Source: Ostrinia nubilalis
Lineage: Eukaryota; Arthropoda; Insecta; Lepidoptera; Crambidae
Direction of reading: 5' to 3'
DNA length: 64,000 nucleotides
Assembly (NCBI RefSeq): GCF_963855985.1
Contig: NC_087105.1
Coordinates: 2,420,501 to 2,484,500 of the forward strand
Below the pieces are notes generated by a model. It ran no database searches. It saw only the letters and a program-made list of their open reading frames with translations, and was not told the origin of the DNA. Shown piece after piece: positions 24,156-34,026 of this stretch; position 1 is the stretch's first letter; the number at the start of each line of letters is the position of its first letter. The position numbers and the translations under genes are program-made.

Positions 24156-25244
24156 TAATATTATAAATAAATTAAGAAAGCTGAAAATGGATTTTCAAAG
24201 ATTAAAACAAACAAACATTGCAACTTCTATAATGTTAACCAGATAAGGATCAACTCTGAGCCAAATTAGGTTTCAAAGTCAGTACTTGCAAGTTTGCCTT
24301 TCCTTGTAAGTTGTAGTTTTCGTACTTGTTATACAAGTCGTTCGCGAGCGGAATATATTTAAGTTGTACTTGTACGCATGCGACTTTTTGAAGTTTTATT
24401 AGTGTTGTCGAAGTGCTGCTGGCTTGTTTCAGACTTTATTGGACTTATTTCAGTATAATAGTATTTAATTATTTATTAACCTCAGACTTCTAACTTTTTG
24501 ATTCTTCTTATTGATTCGACTATAACCTAGCCACATACTATACCGGGTACCTACAGGTTAACCTTTTTAAAACAAGGATTACTTGCACTATTTATGGATT
24601 TAAAACATAATTGCTTTCCTTTTTTTTTTCTTTTTTTTATTATTATTATTTTTGACGTTCATAAGTACCTACCAAAATATTAGTCTAAACTGAATCAATC
24701 ATTTTTTGATTTTGAATTCATTATAACTATTAAATTAATAAAAATAAAACGCAAAAATGTTACAACCACTTTTTATACTAGTTTAAAAATACACTTCGGA
24801 TAATCATTAAACTGTAGAGATGAGCTTAAAGCGCATTAAATATTAAAGTCTTAGCAAACATAAAGTATTTAGTTTTATTAACCATAAAACGAAGAGATAA
24901 GAGTCCGAATTAGACAGAGAGTTAAACTATTCTTACTATCTTTAGTGACATCAACTACTTCATTATACAAACATAACATTTTCACCTCGAAAATAGATTT
25001 CTAGCTTTTAATACATACGGCTGAAAGAAAATTCAGCTGAATAAGTAAGTTGGCAAAAGAAAAGCCATTCTGAAATCAGGTTATTTGAGTGAAAATGGAT
25101 CTTATCTTTGGAAACATAAAAGTGGAATAATGAGGTACCTAGTTGGTAGATTTGAATCGTAGTAGGTTTATGTTAATCGGCTCTGATTTCTTAACTGAAA
25201 ACAAATCTGATCCTTAAACTGATATTTATGTAGGATTCGTTTCT
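24156..25244. other. AT-rich spacer without gene
   Basis: Long T tracts at 24618-24650. No gene or repeat end is recognised. Confidence 0.4.
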
Positions 25245-25395
25245 TCATCATCGCCATCATCATTATCAGCCATAAGACGTCCACTGCTGAACATAGGCCT
25301 CCCCCAATGATTTCCACAATGGCCGGTTGGTACTTTTATGAGGTCATCGGTCCACTTTGTGGGTGGACGTCCTACGCTGCGCTTTGCCCTCAACT
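25245..25395 (-). mobile_element. RTE-type LINE 3' end
   Basis: CATCATCGCCATCATCATTA is the reversed tail, followed by CAGCCATAAGACGTCCACTG and CTGAACATAGGCCTCCCCCA, which on the minus strand encode the -GEAYVQQWTS- ORF2 C-terminus in diverged form. GTCCACTTTGTGGGTGGACG corresponds to the -PPTKWTDD- region. Confidence 0.8.
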
Positions 25396-25539
25396 CCAAT
25401 TAGTTTCTTATTGAATAAAAACAAAAAAATAGTTCATTAGAAACGCCATTTTGTTTTAAAAAAAACTCTTTACGAAACACTCCTACAACTAATAAGAAAA
25501 TGTAAATTACTATTTTTTTGTAAATAAAGTAGGTGGTCC

Positions 25540-25612
25540 TTATCATCATCATCATCATCATTTCAGCCATAGGACGTCCACTGCTGAACATAGGCCTCCC
25601 CCAATGACTTGT
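25540..25612 (-). mobile_element. RTE-type LINE 3' end, short copy
   Basis: ATCATCATCATCATCATTTC, CAGCCATAGGACGTCCACTG and TGAACATAGGCCTCCCCCAA: same family as 25245 and in the same orientation, about 300 bp away. Confidence 0.8.
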
Positions 25613-25701
25613 CAGGTGGGCCTACTTAATAAAAGAACGTAAAACCTTCTTAAAAGCACTTTGGAATTCATAATTTTAGGTCTTTTTCAAATAAAAAAGT
25701 A

Positions 25702-25770
25702 AGGCACCATCTTATTTTAACTTTAACAAACGTCAAAAATCTGACAAAGTTAGATGGCGCAACTCAGCCT
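25702..25770 (-). mobile_element. MITE family A, internally deleted
   Basis: AGGCACCATCTTATTTTAAC at the left and TGGCGCAACTCAGCCT at the right keep both termini, but the ACCGGT centre is gone, leaving 69 bp. Confidence 0.7.
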
Positions 25771-26303
25771 AAGTAAATAAGATTAAGTGTCTGGGTAAAG
25801 AGAGCATGAATAAGTTAAAGAGACCCATATAAAGTCGTCATTATTTACAGTTCCTTACATAAAACTCACACAATGGTTTTCTACAGAGTTATTTATCATG
25901 CTTCCGATTTCCTTCCTCACAGATCTCCCAGAGATCCATGTAATCTAACGAATGATAAATGTTGGGAGGACCCCTGGGGAGTCTTAGCACGTACGGCTGC
26001 TTAGCTCTGGATGCATCCTGGAAACGGGGACGAAATGTGTTTAATCACGGTAAATGGTTTAAGGATTATTTTTTTTATTTTCAGTAGGTAGTTGGAATAA
26101 CTGTTTTGTTGTTCCGTCTCTTTAAGTTTGCTATTTAAGACAGTAGTAGGTACGTCTATTTGGCTTGCCAGTGTTTCAAGTTTGATGAAAATCAGATCAG
26201 CCTTCTATAACGCTTCCAAGGCAAGAGTGATCAGACATCTTTTGGGCTCTCGCTCCATTATAGATAGAATGCACTCCTAGCTGAAACTAATATGTCTACA
26301 ATG

Positions 26304-26401
26304 AGCGCCGTGATAAGCTTTTATCGCGCCATTTTATCGATTTTACCAAAAAGGTTAACATTTTGACATCTAAAATCGATAAGATTTTATCACGGTGTGC
26401 T
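26304..26401. mobile_element. Inverted-repeat element, AGCGCCGTGATAA ends
   Basis: AGCGCCGTGATAAGCTTTTA pairs with TTTTATCACGGTGTGCT, and inner ATCGATTTTA and TAAAATCGAT also mirror each other. Short MITE with no coding capacity. Confidence 0.65.
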
Positions 26402-26703
26402 TCCTAGACTGTGTGCTGGCCGAATGCCATAGGAATAAATCAAAGTGTCATTGAACTTTTGTCCGGATTCATTCCACAAAATACTCTATCGTCTAACCTA
26501 ACAGAATAATAGCTATCCTTAAACGTCCCAAACCAGATCCTGGAAATCCGGGAATCTTCGTAACTGTTTATTTCCTCAACATGACGACGGCGGGTCACAA
26601 ATCTATCAAGCGAATTGGCTGTAGGCGTCTGTCAAGTAGGAACTGCTCCATTTTAGTGCATTCCTTGGCTGTGGCGGACATGGTTAATTAATAAATAGAG
26701 GTA

Positions 26704-28672
26704 ATGAGGATCATTTCGATTTTTAGCTGTGAATGCAGATTTATAGGGCTAAGAAATCCTTAATACACAGTCCAAAAATTTTTGTTCTACGACAAAAATT
26801 GACGAAGTTATGGCCAAATTACTAAAAAAGTTCACTGACCGCCCGGCGCGGGACCGTTGACGTCATTGTATCCGATCCGAACGCTGCCGGCGTACTGCGT
26901 GGATAGAAAATATTTTTTTCTAGCCAAACTATCAGTTTGAGAGAAAAACTTGTAATGACATATTATATTCATCAGAATAAAGTAAGCTATCGATAGGTAA
27001 TTTTAAAAATAGAAATTGTGAAAAATAACGCAAAAAATCCATACGCTCATACGATTCAATGGAACGCAGAGACGCGATTGGGGTCTCCGCTGGTATATTT
27101 GGCGATTTATTCAAATAAAGTGTTCATAAGTGTTGTTAGAGTCATATCTTCTTCCAAGTAAAATATAAAAATGTATAAGTATTAATTTATTTACTTCTAA
27201 CAATAAGGTATAGCTGAGGCAGATACACTCTGCCTAGGCTACAAGACATTTCTATGCAGATCATTTCGATGTACACGCAATACCTACCTGTTATTTAGTT
27301 TTTCCGAGTTAAACCTACGTACCTACCTATCTTTTCGCCGTTCCCATGGGCGGACCAGCTGCTGCAGGAAAGGACAGCTACTCCCTCCTATTTAATCTTA
27401 GCCTAGAAGCTGGGTATGACTCCCCCGCCCCCCTCCTCTCCCCAGGTCATAAGCTGGGCATGACTTCCCCCTTGGCCAGAAGTTGGGTATGATTTACCCC
27501 CCCCCCCCCCCCCTCAGGCCCGAAACTGGGTATGACTTGACCCCTCCCTCTCCCCCCAGGCCAGAAGCTGGGTAAGGCTTGCCCCTCCCCCCAGGCCATA
27601 AGCATAAGCTGGATATGACTCCCCTTCGGCCAGAAGCTGGGTATGACACCCCCCCCCCCTCCCCCCAGGCCAGAAGCTGGGTAAGGCTAGCCCCTCCCCC
27701 AGCCCATAAGCATAAGCTGGGTTCCCCCTCGGCCAGAAGCTGGGTATTACATACCCCCCCCCCCCAGCCCATAGAAACTGGTTATGACTTGACCCCCCCC
27801 CCCCTCCCCCAGGCCAGAAACTGGGTAAGGCTAGCCCCTCCCCCCAGCCCATAGAAACTGGTTATGACTTGACGACCCCCCCCTCCCCCCAGGCTAGAAA
27901 CTGGGTAAGGCTAGCCCCTCCCCCCAGCCCATAGAAACTGGTTATGACTTGACCCCCCCCCCCTCCCCCAGGCCAGAAGCTGGGTAAAGCTAGCCCCTTC
28001 CCCCAGTCCATAAGCATAAGCTAGGTATGACTCCCCCTCGGCCAGAAGCTGGGTATGACTTACCCCCCCTCAGGCCAGAAACTGGGCATGACTTGCCTCT
28101 CCCCCCCTCCCACCAAGGCCAGAAGCTGGGTAAGGCTTGCCCCTCCCCCCAGGCTATAAGGTGGGTATGACTTATCCCCCCCCCCCCCCCAGGCCAGAAA
28201 CTGGGTATTAGCATCATATTATGTATTATTATGTTCAATACAAACAATCTTTAAGTTACACTCACCCCAACCGCGTCTCCGCATTGCATCGAATCCTATG
28301 AAAATGTGGTTTTTGGACATAGCGATACTTAATTTTCACAATTTTTATTTTCTTAAATTACTGGTCGATAGGTTACTATATTTTGATGAATAAATGTTAT
28401 TAAAAGTTTTTTTCTAAAACTGATGGTTTAGCTGGAAAAAAATATTTTCCATCCCAATAGTACGCCGGCTGCGCTCGATTCGGATATAATGACGTCACGC
28501 GGCCCTGCGTACGTTGACTTTTAGCGGCAAAAACGGCCTATGTTTATTACTTAATATCTTCGTAAGTAATGGTCCGATTTGGATAATTCAAAAAGATATA
28601 TCTTTCTTATGTCTTAAAGATTAACGTAGATACTAGTTTTATTGAATTTTCTACAACAGTACTGATCCTCAT
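26704..28672. mobile_element. 2-kb foldback element with a C-rich satellite core
   Basis: The left arm (about 26704-27090) and right arm (about 28270-28672) are diverged inverted copies of ~400 bp. The termini ATGAGGATCA and TGATCCTCAT are each bordered by TA. Shared inner blocks include GCCGGCGTACT, GAAAATATTTTTTTC and CGATAGGT, plus CGCAGAGACGCGATTGGGGT against ACCCCAACCGCGTCTCCGCA. Between the arms lies the C-rich array at 27415-28205. No transposase is present; the 60-codon frame in the left arm has no domain. Confidence 0.75.
27415..28205. repeat. C-rich minisatellite (G-rich on the minus strand)
   Basis: About 800 bp of irregular units combine runs of 5-14 C with CCAGAAGCTGGGTA, CCCATAAGCATAAGCTGG or CCCATAGAAACTGGTTATGA. 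The minus strand has dense G runs able to form G-quadruplexes. Several overlapping long frames on both strands translate to Pro/Gly-rich low-complexity strings and are artefacts of composition. Confidence 0.9.
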
Positions 28673-28778
28673 TAAGTGCATTTTAAACGCCACTTTGCCC
28701 GAATCGGTCGATCAAAACATACTTAATTTCTTTTCAAAACTATCTTATTATTACAGACCCTATCCACAACTAATTGTC

Positions 28779-29048
28779 GGCCGTTTGGTGTAGTGGTTCG
28801 AAGCGGACTACTATTCCAGAGGTTGCGGGTTCGATTCCCGCACAATTCAAACATTTGTGTGCATGAACATATTTGTTTGTATTGGACTGGGTGTTTTCTA
28901 TGTATAATATGTATGTATTTACAAAAAAAAAGTATTTAAGTATGTTTATATCCGTTGTCTAGTACCCATAGTACAAGCTTTGCTTAGTTTGGGACTAGAA
29001 GCGCAGTGTAAAATGTCCAACGATATTTATTTATTTATTTATTTATTT
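28779..29048 (+). mobile_element. tRNA-derived SINE, full length
   Basis: The head GGCCGTTTGGTGTAGTGGTT resembles a pol III A box and GGTTCGATTCC matches the B-box consensus. The body has TATTGGACTGGGTGTTTTCT and GTCTAGTACCCATAGTACAA, and the tail is an ATTT microsatellite. Relatives are at 38104 (minus), 59417 (head) and 17240 (body). Confidence 0.85.
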
Positions 29049-29629
29049 AAAATTCCTTATTTTATTTTATATCGATTAGTCATTAATTTAGTTACTACAG
29101 TTTAACAATCGATCGCTGGTAGTAGCACCACCAAGTACCAAGTGTACTATACTTTTTACTATTACTCTGTCACGACATTGGAAGGGTTGACTTCTCTCAC
29201 TAGAAGAAATCAAGTCAAGATACTTGCACTGATGAGCGTAGCACGACGCTTGACAGACGGACGATCTAGCTAAAATTGTAAAAGCTCATTTACATCTTAA
29301 AGTTGTTACGAGACAGTCAGCCATGATCAGCACATTGCGTGATAAATGAAGGACAGATTATGAATGTGAGAGCTAAGACTGTCCAGACGGGCGAATTCGT
29401 TGAAAACTTGAATTTTTAACTCGCGCGTACTTATCTTGTAGACGCAATATTTTGGCTGCTAGTATCTCGCCAACGCGCGTAGGATAAGGTCTTATTCACA
29501 TCTTAAAATTCTCTACTGTATTATTTTCTCGACCTCCAAGTTACAAGTAACGAAAAACGATAAATTATTGTTTCAGCCTACGCACGCTACCAGCTTATCA
29601 ATTATTCTGTACCAATAATAACTAACTTA
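29049..29629. other. Spacer without gene
   Basis: No recognised signature. Several GCGCGT-containing stretches have no clear repeat boundary. Confidence 0.4.
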
Positions 29630-29741
29630 GGCCCGCAATACACGGACAGTGATCAACATACACGAACTGCTCTTGCAGTCATAATAAATTAAAATTTCAC
29701 TGTGCTGCCAACTGCTCAAGCGGTTCCGTTTATGCATGTGT

Positions 29742-30090
29742 GTATAGTTGTTGCAATTCACGAAGGCGAGTGAGCTTTACATGTGTGGTGGCTCGCTACT
29801 CTTCGTTTTTCAAAAGTTTTGATAGACATTACATAACATTACACTATCGTTTTGTGTACGTGTACACACACAAGTAAGAGTAGGCGCACACCGTTGATTT
29901 TTCGTCGGCCGATAGTTTAGTCGGGCAGTTGATCAGTATGGGCATGTATGGGAGTGCGCACACTACGCCGATTCGATTTGGCCGATTCTTCATACAATTT
30001 AAAATCGGGCACAACTATCGGCCAACTAAAAATCAACGGTGTGCGCCTACTCTAAAGCTCACTTGCCTTCGTGAGTTGCAAGAACTATAC
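29742..30090. mobile_element. Middle nested inverted repeat
   Basis: GTATAGTTGTTGCAATTCAC then GAAGGCGAGTGAGCTTTA pairs with AAAGCTCACTTGCCTTCGTG then AGTTGCAAGAACTATAC, ~38-bp arms with few mismatches. Confidence 0.75.
29877..30053. mobile_element. Inner nested inverted repeat
   Basis: AGAGTAGGCGCACACCGTTG pairs exactly with CAACGGTGTGCGCCTACTCT. The stem continues imperfectly through GGCCGATAGTT / AACTATCGGCC. It sits in the spacer of the middle repeat. Confidence 0.8.
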
Positions 30091-30451
30091 CTGTAGTTTG
30101 ATATGCAGTCGTAGCTTGAAGCTGTCGATACTAGCTGCTTCAAGCTGTCCGTGTGTAGCGGGCCTTACATATTTTCATGGGTTGTTGACGTGACCAACAA
30201 TATTTAAGTTGCTTTAACTTGTTGTTAACATAATTATTATAGTGGTTAAGTTATCGCCAGAACAAATATGTTATTTGAAAACTATAATTACAAGCCCATA
30301 GACAATTACACACCCATAAAAGTGTGTGATAGAGCTCGAGATTACTTCGACGACATTCGACAAGACAAGTGATATAGACATTGTTCTTACAATATAATAA
30401 AGTAATTATTACTTATGTGCAGACAACGATACACCAAGCTAAAATATTGTA

Positions 30452-30919
30452 GTGGCGCAATCACACTATACGTAAAATCGATCATGTCGAAGCGCTACTG
30501 TACACCAAAGTATGGGGCATGGGCGACCCTTTATTTTTTTTGAAGGAACGCGCGCTGGTTCTTGAGGAGCTTTTCCTGCTTCACCGGGCAGAGTGGCGAG
30601 TACAGAAGGTACTCTAGCCGTTTGGCGATCGTCGGTGCGCGTGCCGACGAGGCCGAGTGTGGCCAGGCTCGTCCGTGTCGGTCGCAGACCGACGTTCGCG
30701 ATCGGGCCGTATCGAGCGCATAAGGCGCCCGATCATTGGCGAACCCAACTAGAGGGTTGCCCACCGCGGTGTTGGACCAAAGTCCAGCCTACGGCGGGCT
30801 CACTCTAGTGGGCCCGATCGAGAGGATGGGCGACCCACGGACGGGGAAGGGGAATGTAACCGAGATGGTATTCACACTGTTACGTCTTGGCCAATTTCCC
30901 GCGTAGTGTACTTGCGCCA
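30452..30919. mobile_element. TIR element hosting a retroposon
   Basis: GTGGCGCAATCACACTATAC at the left and GCGTAGTGTACTTGCGCCA at the right are imperfect inverted repeats bordered by TA. Removing the insertion at 30530-30825 plus one copy of its duplication leaves ~160 bp, a normal MITE size. Confidence 0.6.
30530..30825 (-). mobile_element. GC-rich poly(A) retroposon with 11-bp target duplication
   Basis: ATGGGCGACCC occurs exactly at 30519-30529 and 30826-30836, flanking a ~296-bp insert that on the minus strand ends TTCCTTCAAAAAAAATAAA. A perfect duplication plus a 3' A-rich tail is the mark of LINE-mediated retroposition. The insert is strikingly GC-rich against its surroundings. A 77-codon minus frame (30531-30764) runs into the A tail and has no domain I recognise. 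It could be a SINE, a truncated LINE 3' end or a processed copy of an RNA; the sequence does not decide. Confidence 0.75.
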
Positions 30920-30921
30920 TA

Positions 30922-31599
30922 GCATTTTACTCGTAGGTAAGTAGGTATATAGTAGTAATATCTGTAAGTATACCACTGGATAAGCTGTGTAGTAAAAACA
31001 ATTATTATTTTATTAGAATGCGAGTTTCTACCAGTTTCGGTAGTTTTGTCATTTTTATTCGGATTTGTAGTCGGAAAGTTAGTAATTTAGGCAGTAGATT
31101 TAATATTTTGAGTAAAGATAATTCTTTTTTTTTTCTCAGAGCGTTTATTGTTCCTTTATCGGCTTTGTTAAGCAATTTTACTCGTACATCTGTATTTTAC
31201 AGAGTGCAGTTACTGCATCAACTTTACTGTGTCTTAGATAAGTGATAAGTTTATAGCGATCCGTCTCTGTCCCCGCCGGAGTTCGAAGCAGTGAATTTAA
31301 TCTATTGACTCAAACTTAGCGGGTAGATTGCGAACTACGCGCGTTCATTTGTTCTGAGATGTACTGTCGGCGGTATATCAAGTTTAAATACTAGCATCTT
31401 ATGGAGCTGGAATAATGTGTGATTATAGAGATGAAGAAAAAGACTGTACACTCGTACAGGCGATACAAATTAAAGCTTAAATGCTAAAAAAAGATACCAT
31501 AAAGTAAGCGATTATTTAAATGACAAAAGTGCGTGGACTTTACCTGCCTAGCTCGCACTTACCTATTACGTGTCATATTTAGTTACAAATTACTGTATT
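30922..31599. other. Spacer without gene
   Basis: A 75-codon frame at 31018-31245 has no recognisable domain. Nothing else is seen. Confidence 0.4.
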
Positions 31600-31745
31600 T
31601 GATTGAAAAAGAAGCGGACAAATGTGACTGAGTTTCTTCCGCCACTTCTTCTCAGCACACCAGCCTATGTCGTCCCGAAGACACTGGGGTGTAGGGCTAG
31701 CTATTTGGGACGTGTATAGAAGCCCTTTAACTTAAATTGCATTCT
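31600..31745 (-). mobile_element. LINE-type 3'-end repeat (CTTCGAGAC..ACTCAGTCAC family)
   Basis: TGACTGAGTTTCTTCCGCCA then CTTCTTCTCAGCA is the reverse of the segment at about 36960-37010. GTCGTCCCGAAG follows. It is a fragment of a dispersed retroposon shared with 36839 and 60849. Confidence 0.6.
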
Positions 31746-31933
31746 TTCTTATTTAATATTTGAAATTAGATTATTTTCGAAATAGCTTTTCTGTTAATAA
31801 CCGTAAAATTAATCATAAAAATACTGTTGTTAATCAGAGATGTGAAAACTTTTCATATTTGATAAAATATAGGCATAGAGTTCCAGCTTTTTATAGTTAC
31901 TTGCAATGAACGATAGACACTCTAAATACCGTC

Positions 31934-32248
31934 GTAAATAAATTACTTTCTACTAATTCAACTGATAGGCATTACCATGTTAGGTTGATACGTGAAGCCA
32001 TTGAAATTAAAAAGCATAAGAATTTCAATCGAGAAGATGGATTTAACCTATCATCAGCGTGGAATCCGGTGATAACGAAGTACAAATCGCGTTCTAGGCC
32101 GTCTCAGAGAAACCCGGACACTGTTAGTGTAGTTTGTCGGACTGACTGTACCACTGACGAAAATATTGTGCAAATGCGGGTGGGTGAAGAAAACTCATCG
32201 CGCCGGAGCAGACGACGCCGCATCTCTTCAGTCTGCCCGCGACCATGA
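31934..32248 (+). pseudogene. Penelope-like element ORF, C-terminal fragment
   Basis: The frame reads HYHVRLIREAIEIKKH, then NFNREDGFNLSSAWNPVI, then a basic R/S-rich tail and a stop at about 32246-32248. The R-IREAIEI-KH and FNREDG-LS-W-PVI blocks are what I know from the end of the GIY-YIG endonuclease region of Penelope-like retroelement proteins. The reverse transcriptase and the GIY-YIG core are absent, so this is a 5'-truncated copy, as is usual for these elements. A GCCGAAACGTCGGG fold follows at once (32236-32275). I am fairly sure of the family and certain that the gene is not complete. Confidence 0.75.
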
Positions 32249-32275
32249 CTCGTGCAACCGAGCCGAAACGTCGGG
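32236..32275 (+). ncRNA. Degenerate hammerhead-like fold at the end of the Penelope relic
   Basis: Visible elements are stem I (CCCGCGAC / GTCGGG), a CATGA segment where CUGAUGA is expected, a 4-bp stem II (CTCG, loop TGCAAC, CGAG), then CGAAAC and GTC. Penelope-like elements are known to carry minimal hammerhead ribozymes. The catalytic CUGAUGA core is not intact here, so self-cleavage is doubtful. Confidence 0.3.
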
Positions 32276-32691
32276 AGGGTAAATATTATTTACCGTTAAA
32301 ATAGATATTGTTGCAATAAATCCCGTGAAGTGATAATTTTATAGTAAAAAATGCAACATAATAGTTTAAAATATTAAATTACTTTGTATCGTCTATTTTC
32401 GTTCTAAGACAGTGTTTCCATCGGCGTGAGACAAGCCACAGGGATCTTGTTTAATATTAATGACAGTTGTAAGGGTGTGTCCTCAAATATAGCGGTGTAG
32501 AGTGAAACATAACTCAAACTGAGTGAGTATCTAACAACTGTTATGAAACTGTACTAACAAACCTCTATAGTAACTGTAGTCGATCAACTAAATCAAATTC
32601 AATCAAATAGGCATTATAAATGAATCTATTTTTGAACTTCTTTTTAAAATACAGTCAGTTAATCTCAGGCTTTGACAGTTCAGGCAGTTTT

Positions 32692-32814
32692 AGGCTGAGT
32701 TGTACCATCTTACTTTAACTTTGACAAATGTAAAAAATCTGTCAAACTCCATACAAAATACGCCGGTTAGGTATTGTCATAGTTATGGTCAAAGTTAGGT
32801 GGTGCAACTCAGCC
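32692..32814 (-). mobile_element. MITE family A, near full length
   Basis: AGGCTGAGTTGTACCATCTT at the left, TAGGTGGTGCAACTCAGCC at the right and CTCCATACAAAATACGCCGG in the centre. It is the reverse orientation of the copy at 2023. Confidence 0.85.
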
Positions 32815-33319
32815 GTAGATTTTCATCATCGCTATGTGGCAATTTGCCATTTATTAAGTGTATCTTTTGGGGGATGATATATATACTTTACTTTATCTGG
32901 GCCTAAATTATTTGATTACACGCTTACGCATCATAGATTTCGGTTTGTATGATTTTTATACGAATTTCGAGGGCAGATTTTGTCATTTACATAATAATTA
33001 CATCATTTGCTACAACAGAAGACACGCCCTCAACTTTGAAAACTATTTCAGCCAAAATTCCACACCTCAAGAACTTTTCCGTGGTTTCCAATGAAAATGT
33101 AAGTGGGCACGTTAGCTGATGTGAATTGCACTCTACGCCTGTACGAATAAGAGAGCTTTTATTTTGATGTCACGGTAACATTAAAGTATCTCGTTTCGTG
33201 TAGAGGTTGAGGCGCTGCTTTTACATATGTGGTGGTTAGTCCAAGTCATAAGCGGCAGCGAATCGCTACCGCTTATTCGCTACTAGCTATTTATAATTAA
33301 AACTATGCATTACGTAACA
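32815..33319. other. Spacer without gene
   Basis: A 78-codon frame at 32858-33094 has no domain. Nothing else is recognised. Confidence 0.4.
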
Positions 33320-33405
33320 ACGCCGTATGGTGGGATAGCATTGGGAAGGCCTATGTTCACCAGTGTACGTCCTATGACTGAGATAATGATGATGATGATG
33401 ATGTA
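33320..33405 (+). mobile_element. RTE-type LINE 3' end with GATGAT tail
   Basis: GGGAAGGCCTATGTTCACCA, GTGTACGTCCTATGACTGAG and (GATGAT)n: the ORF2 C-terminal end (-AYVHQCTS-like, stop TGA) and its microsatellite tail. Confidence 0.7.
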
Positions 33406-33452
33406 TGGTTATGATAATAGGTAGTAATCGTAACTCGTGTTCTGGGAAAACA

Positions 33453-33535
33453 GCGCATTCGTTCGTTCGTTTCAGCCGAATGACGTCCACTACTGGCACC
33501 TCCACTCCACCTTCACCAGATCGTCGGTCCACCTA
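33453..33535 (-). mobile_element. RTE-type LINE 3' end with ACGA tail
   Basis: CGTTCGTTCGTTTCAGCCGA, ATGACGTCCACTACTGG and CACCAGATCGTCGGTCCACC, the reverse of a -RWTDDLV- to -QQWTSFG- C-terminus with internal deletion. It lies tail-to-tail with the copy at 33320. Confidence 0.75.
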
Positions 33536-34026
33536 GTGTTTTTTTAATCCTGCTGCGGCTTGGATATTCTATCACTTGCTATTTTAGTTCTAACACATTT
33601 TATGAAGCAATTTTCTTCTTAGAAATAGATATAGGTAGTGCAATCCTTGTCTAGCATGCTCTACATTTAATTTTGTTAAGATTACTAACATTTTCACCAG
33701 TGGTCAAAATTGAATAAAATATTTTTGATTTGAATTGATTTGATTTATCATTTCTCTTTAACTTGTACCACACACATAATTTACGCAACTGACTGTAACA
33801 GAACCACAGTTCAATTTATTTAACATCAAATGTCTCCCTTTGACGGTCGCTGTTGTTTCAAATTGATTTACTTGTAACAGAATAATGCTTAACTTAATCT
33901 AGTACATGTTTATTCTGTTATAGATATAACATGTACCTATATATTTACAGTTATAGTGAGTGAGGTTGTAATTTATTTTTATTTTCACTGCTAATAACTG
34001 GAATGATTCTGAATAACACCTTTTAA

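Larger units (their letters stand above)
29630..30164. mobile_element. Outer of three nested inverted-repeat elements
   Basis: The ends GGCCCGCAATACACGGACAG and CTGTCCGTGTGTAGCGGGCC are ~20-bp inverted repeats. TTA flanks each side (29627-29629 and 30165-30167), a 3-bp TWA duplication of PIF/Harbinger type. Two further inverted repeats lie inside. Confidence 0.75.

Noticed and set aside
27494..28247. Several long overlapping open frames on both strands (up to 112 codons)
   Set aside because: They lie in the C-rich array and translate to Pro- or Gly-rich low complexity on both strands. Open frames here follow from composition.
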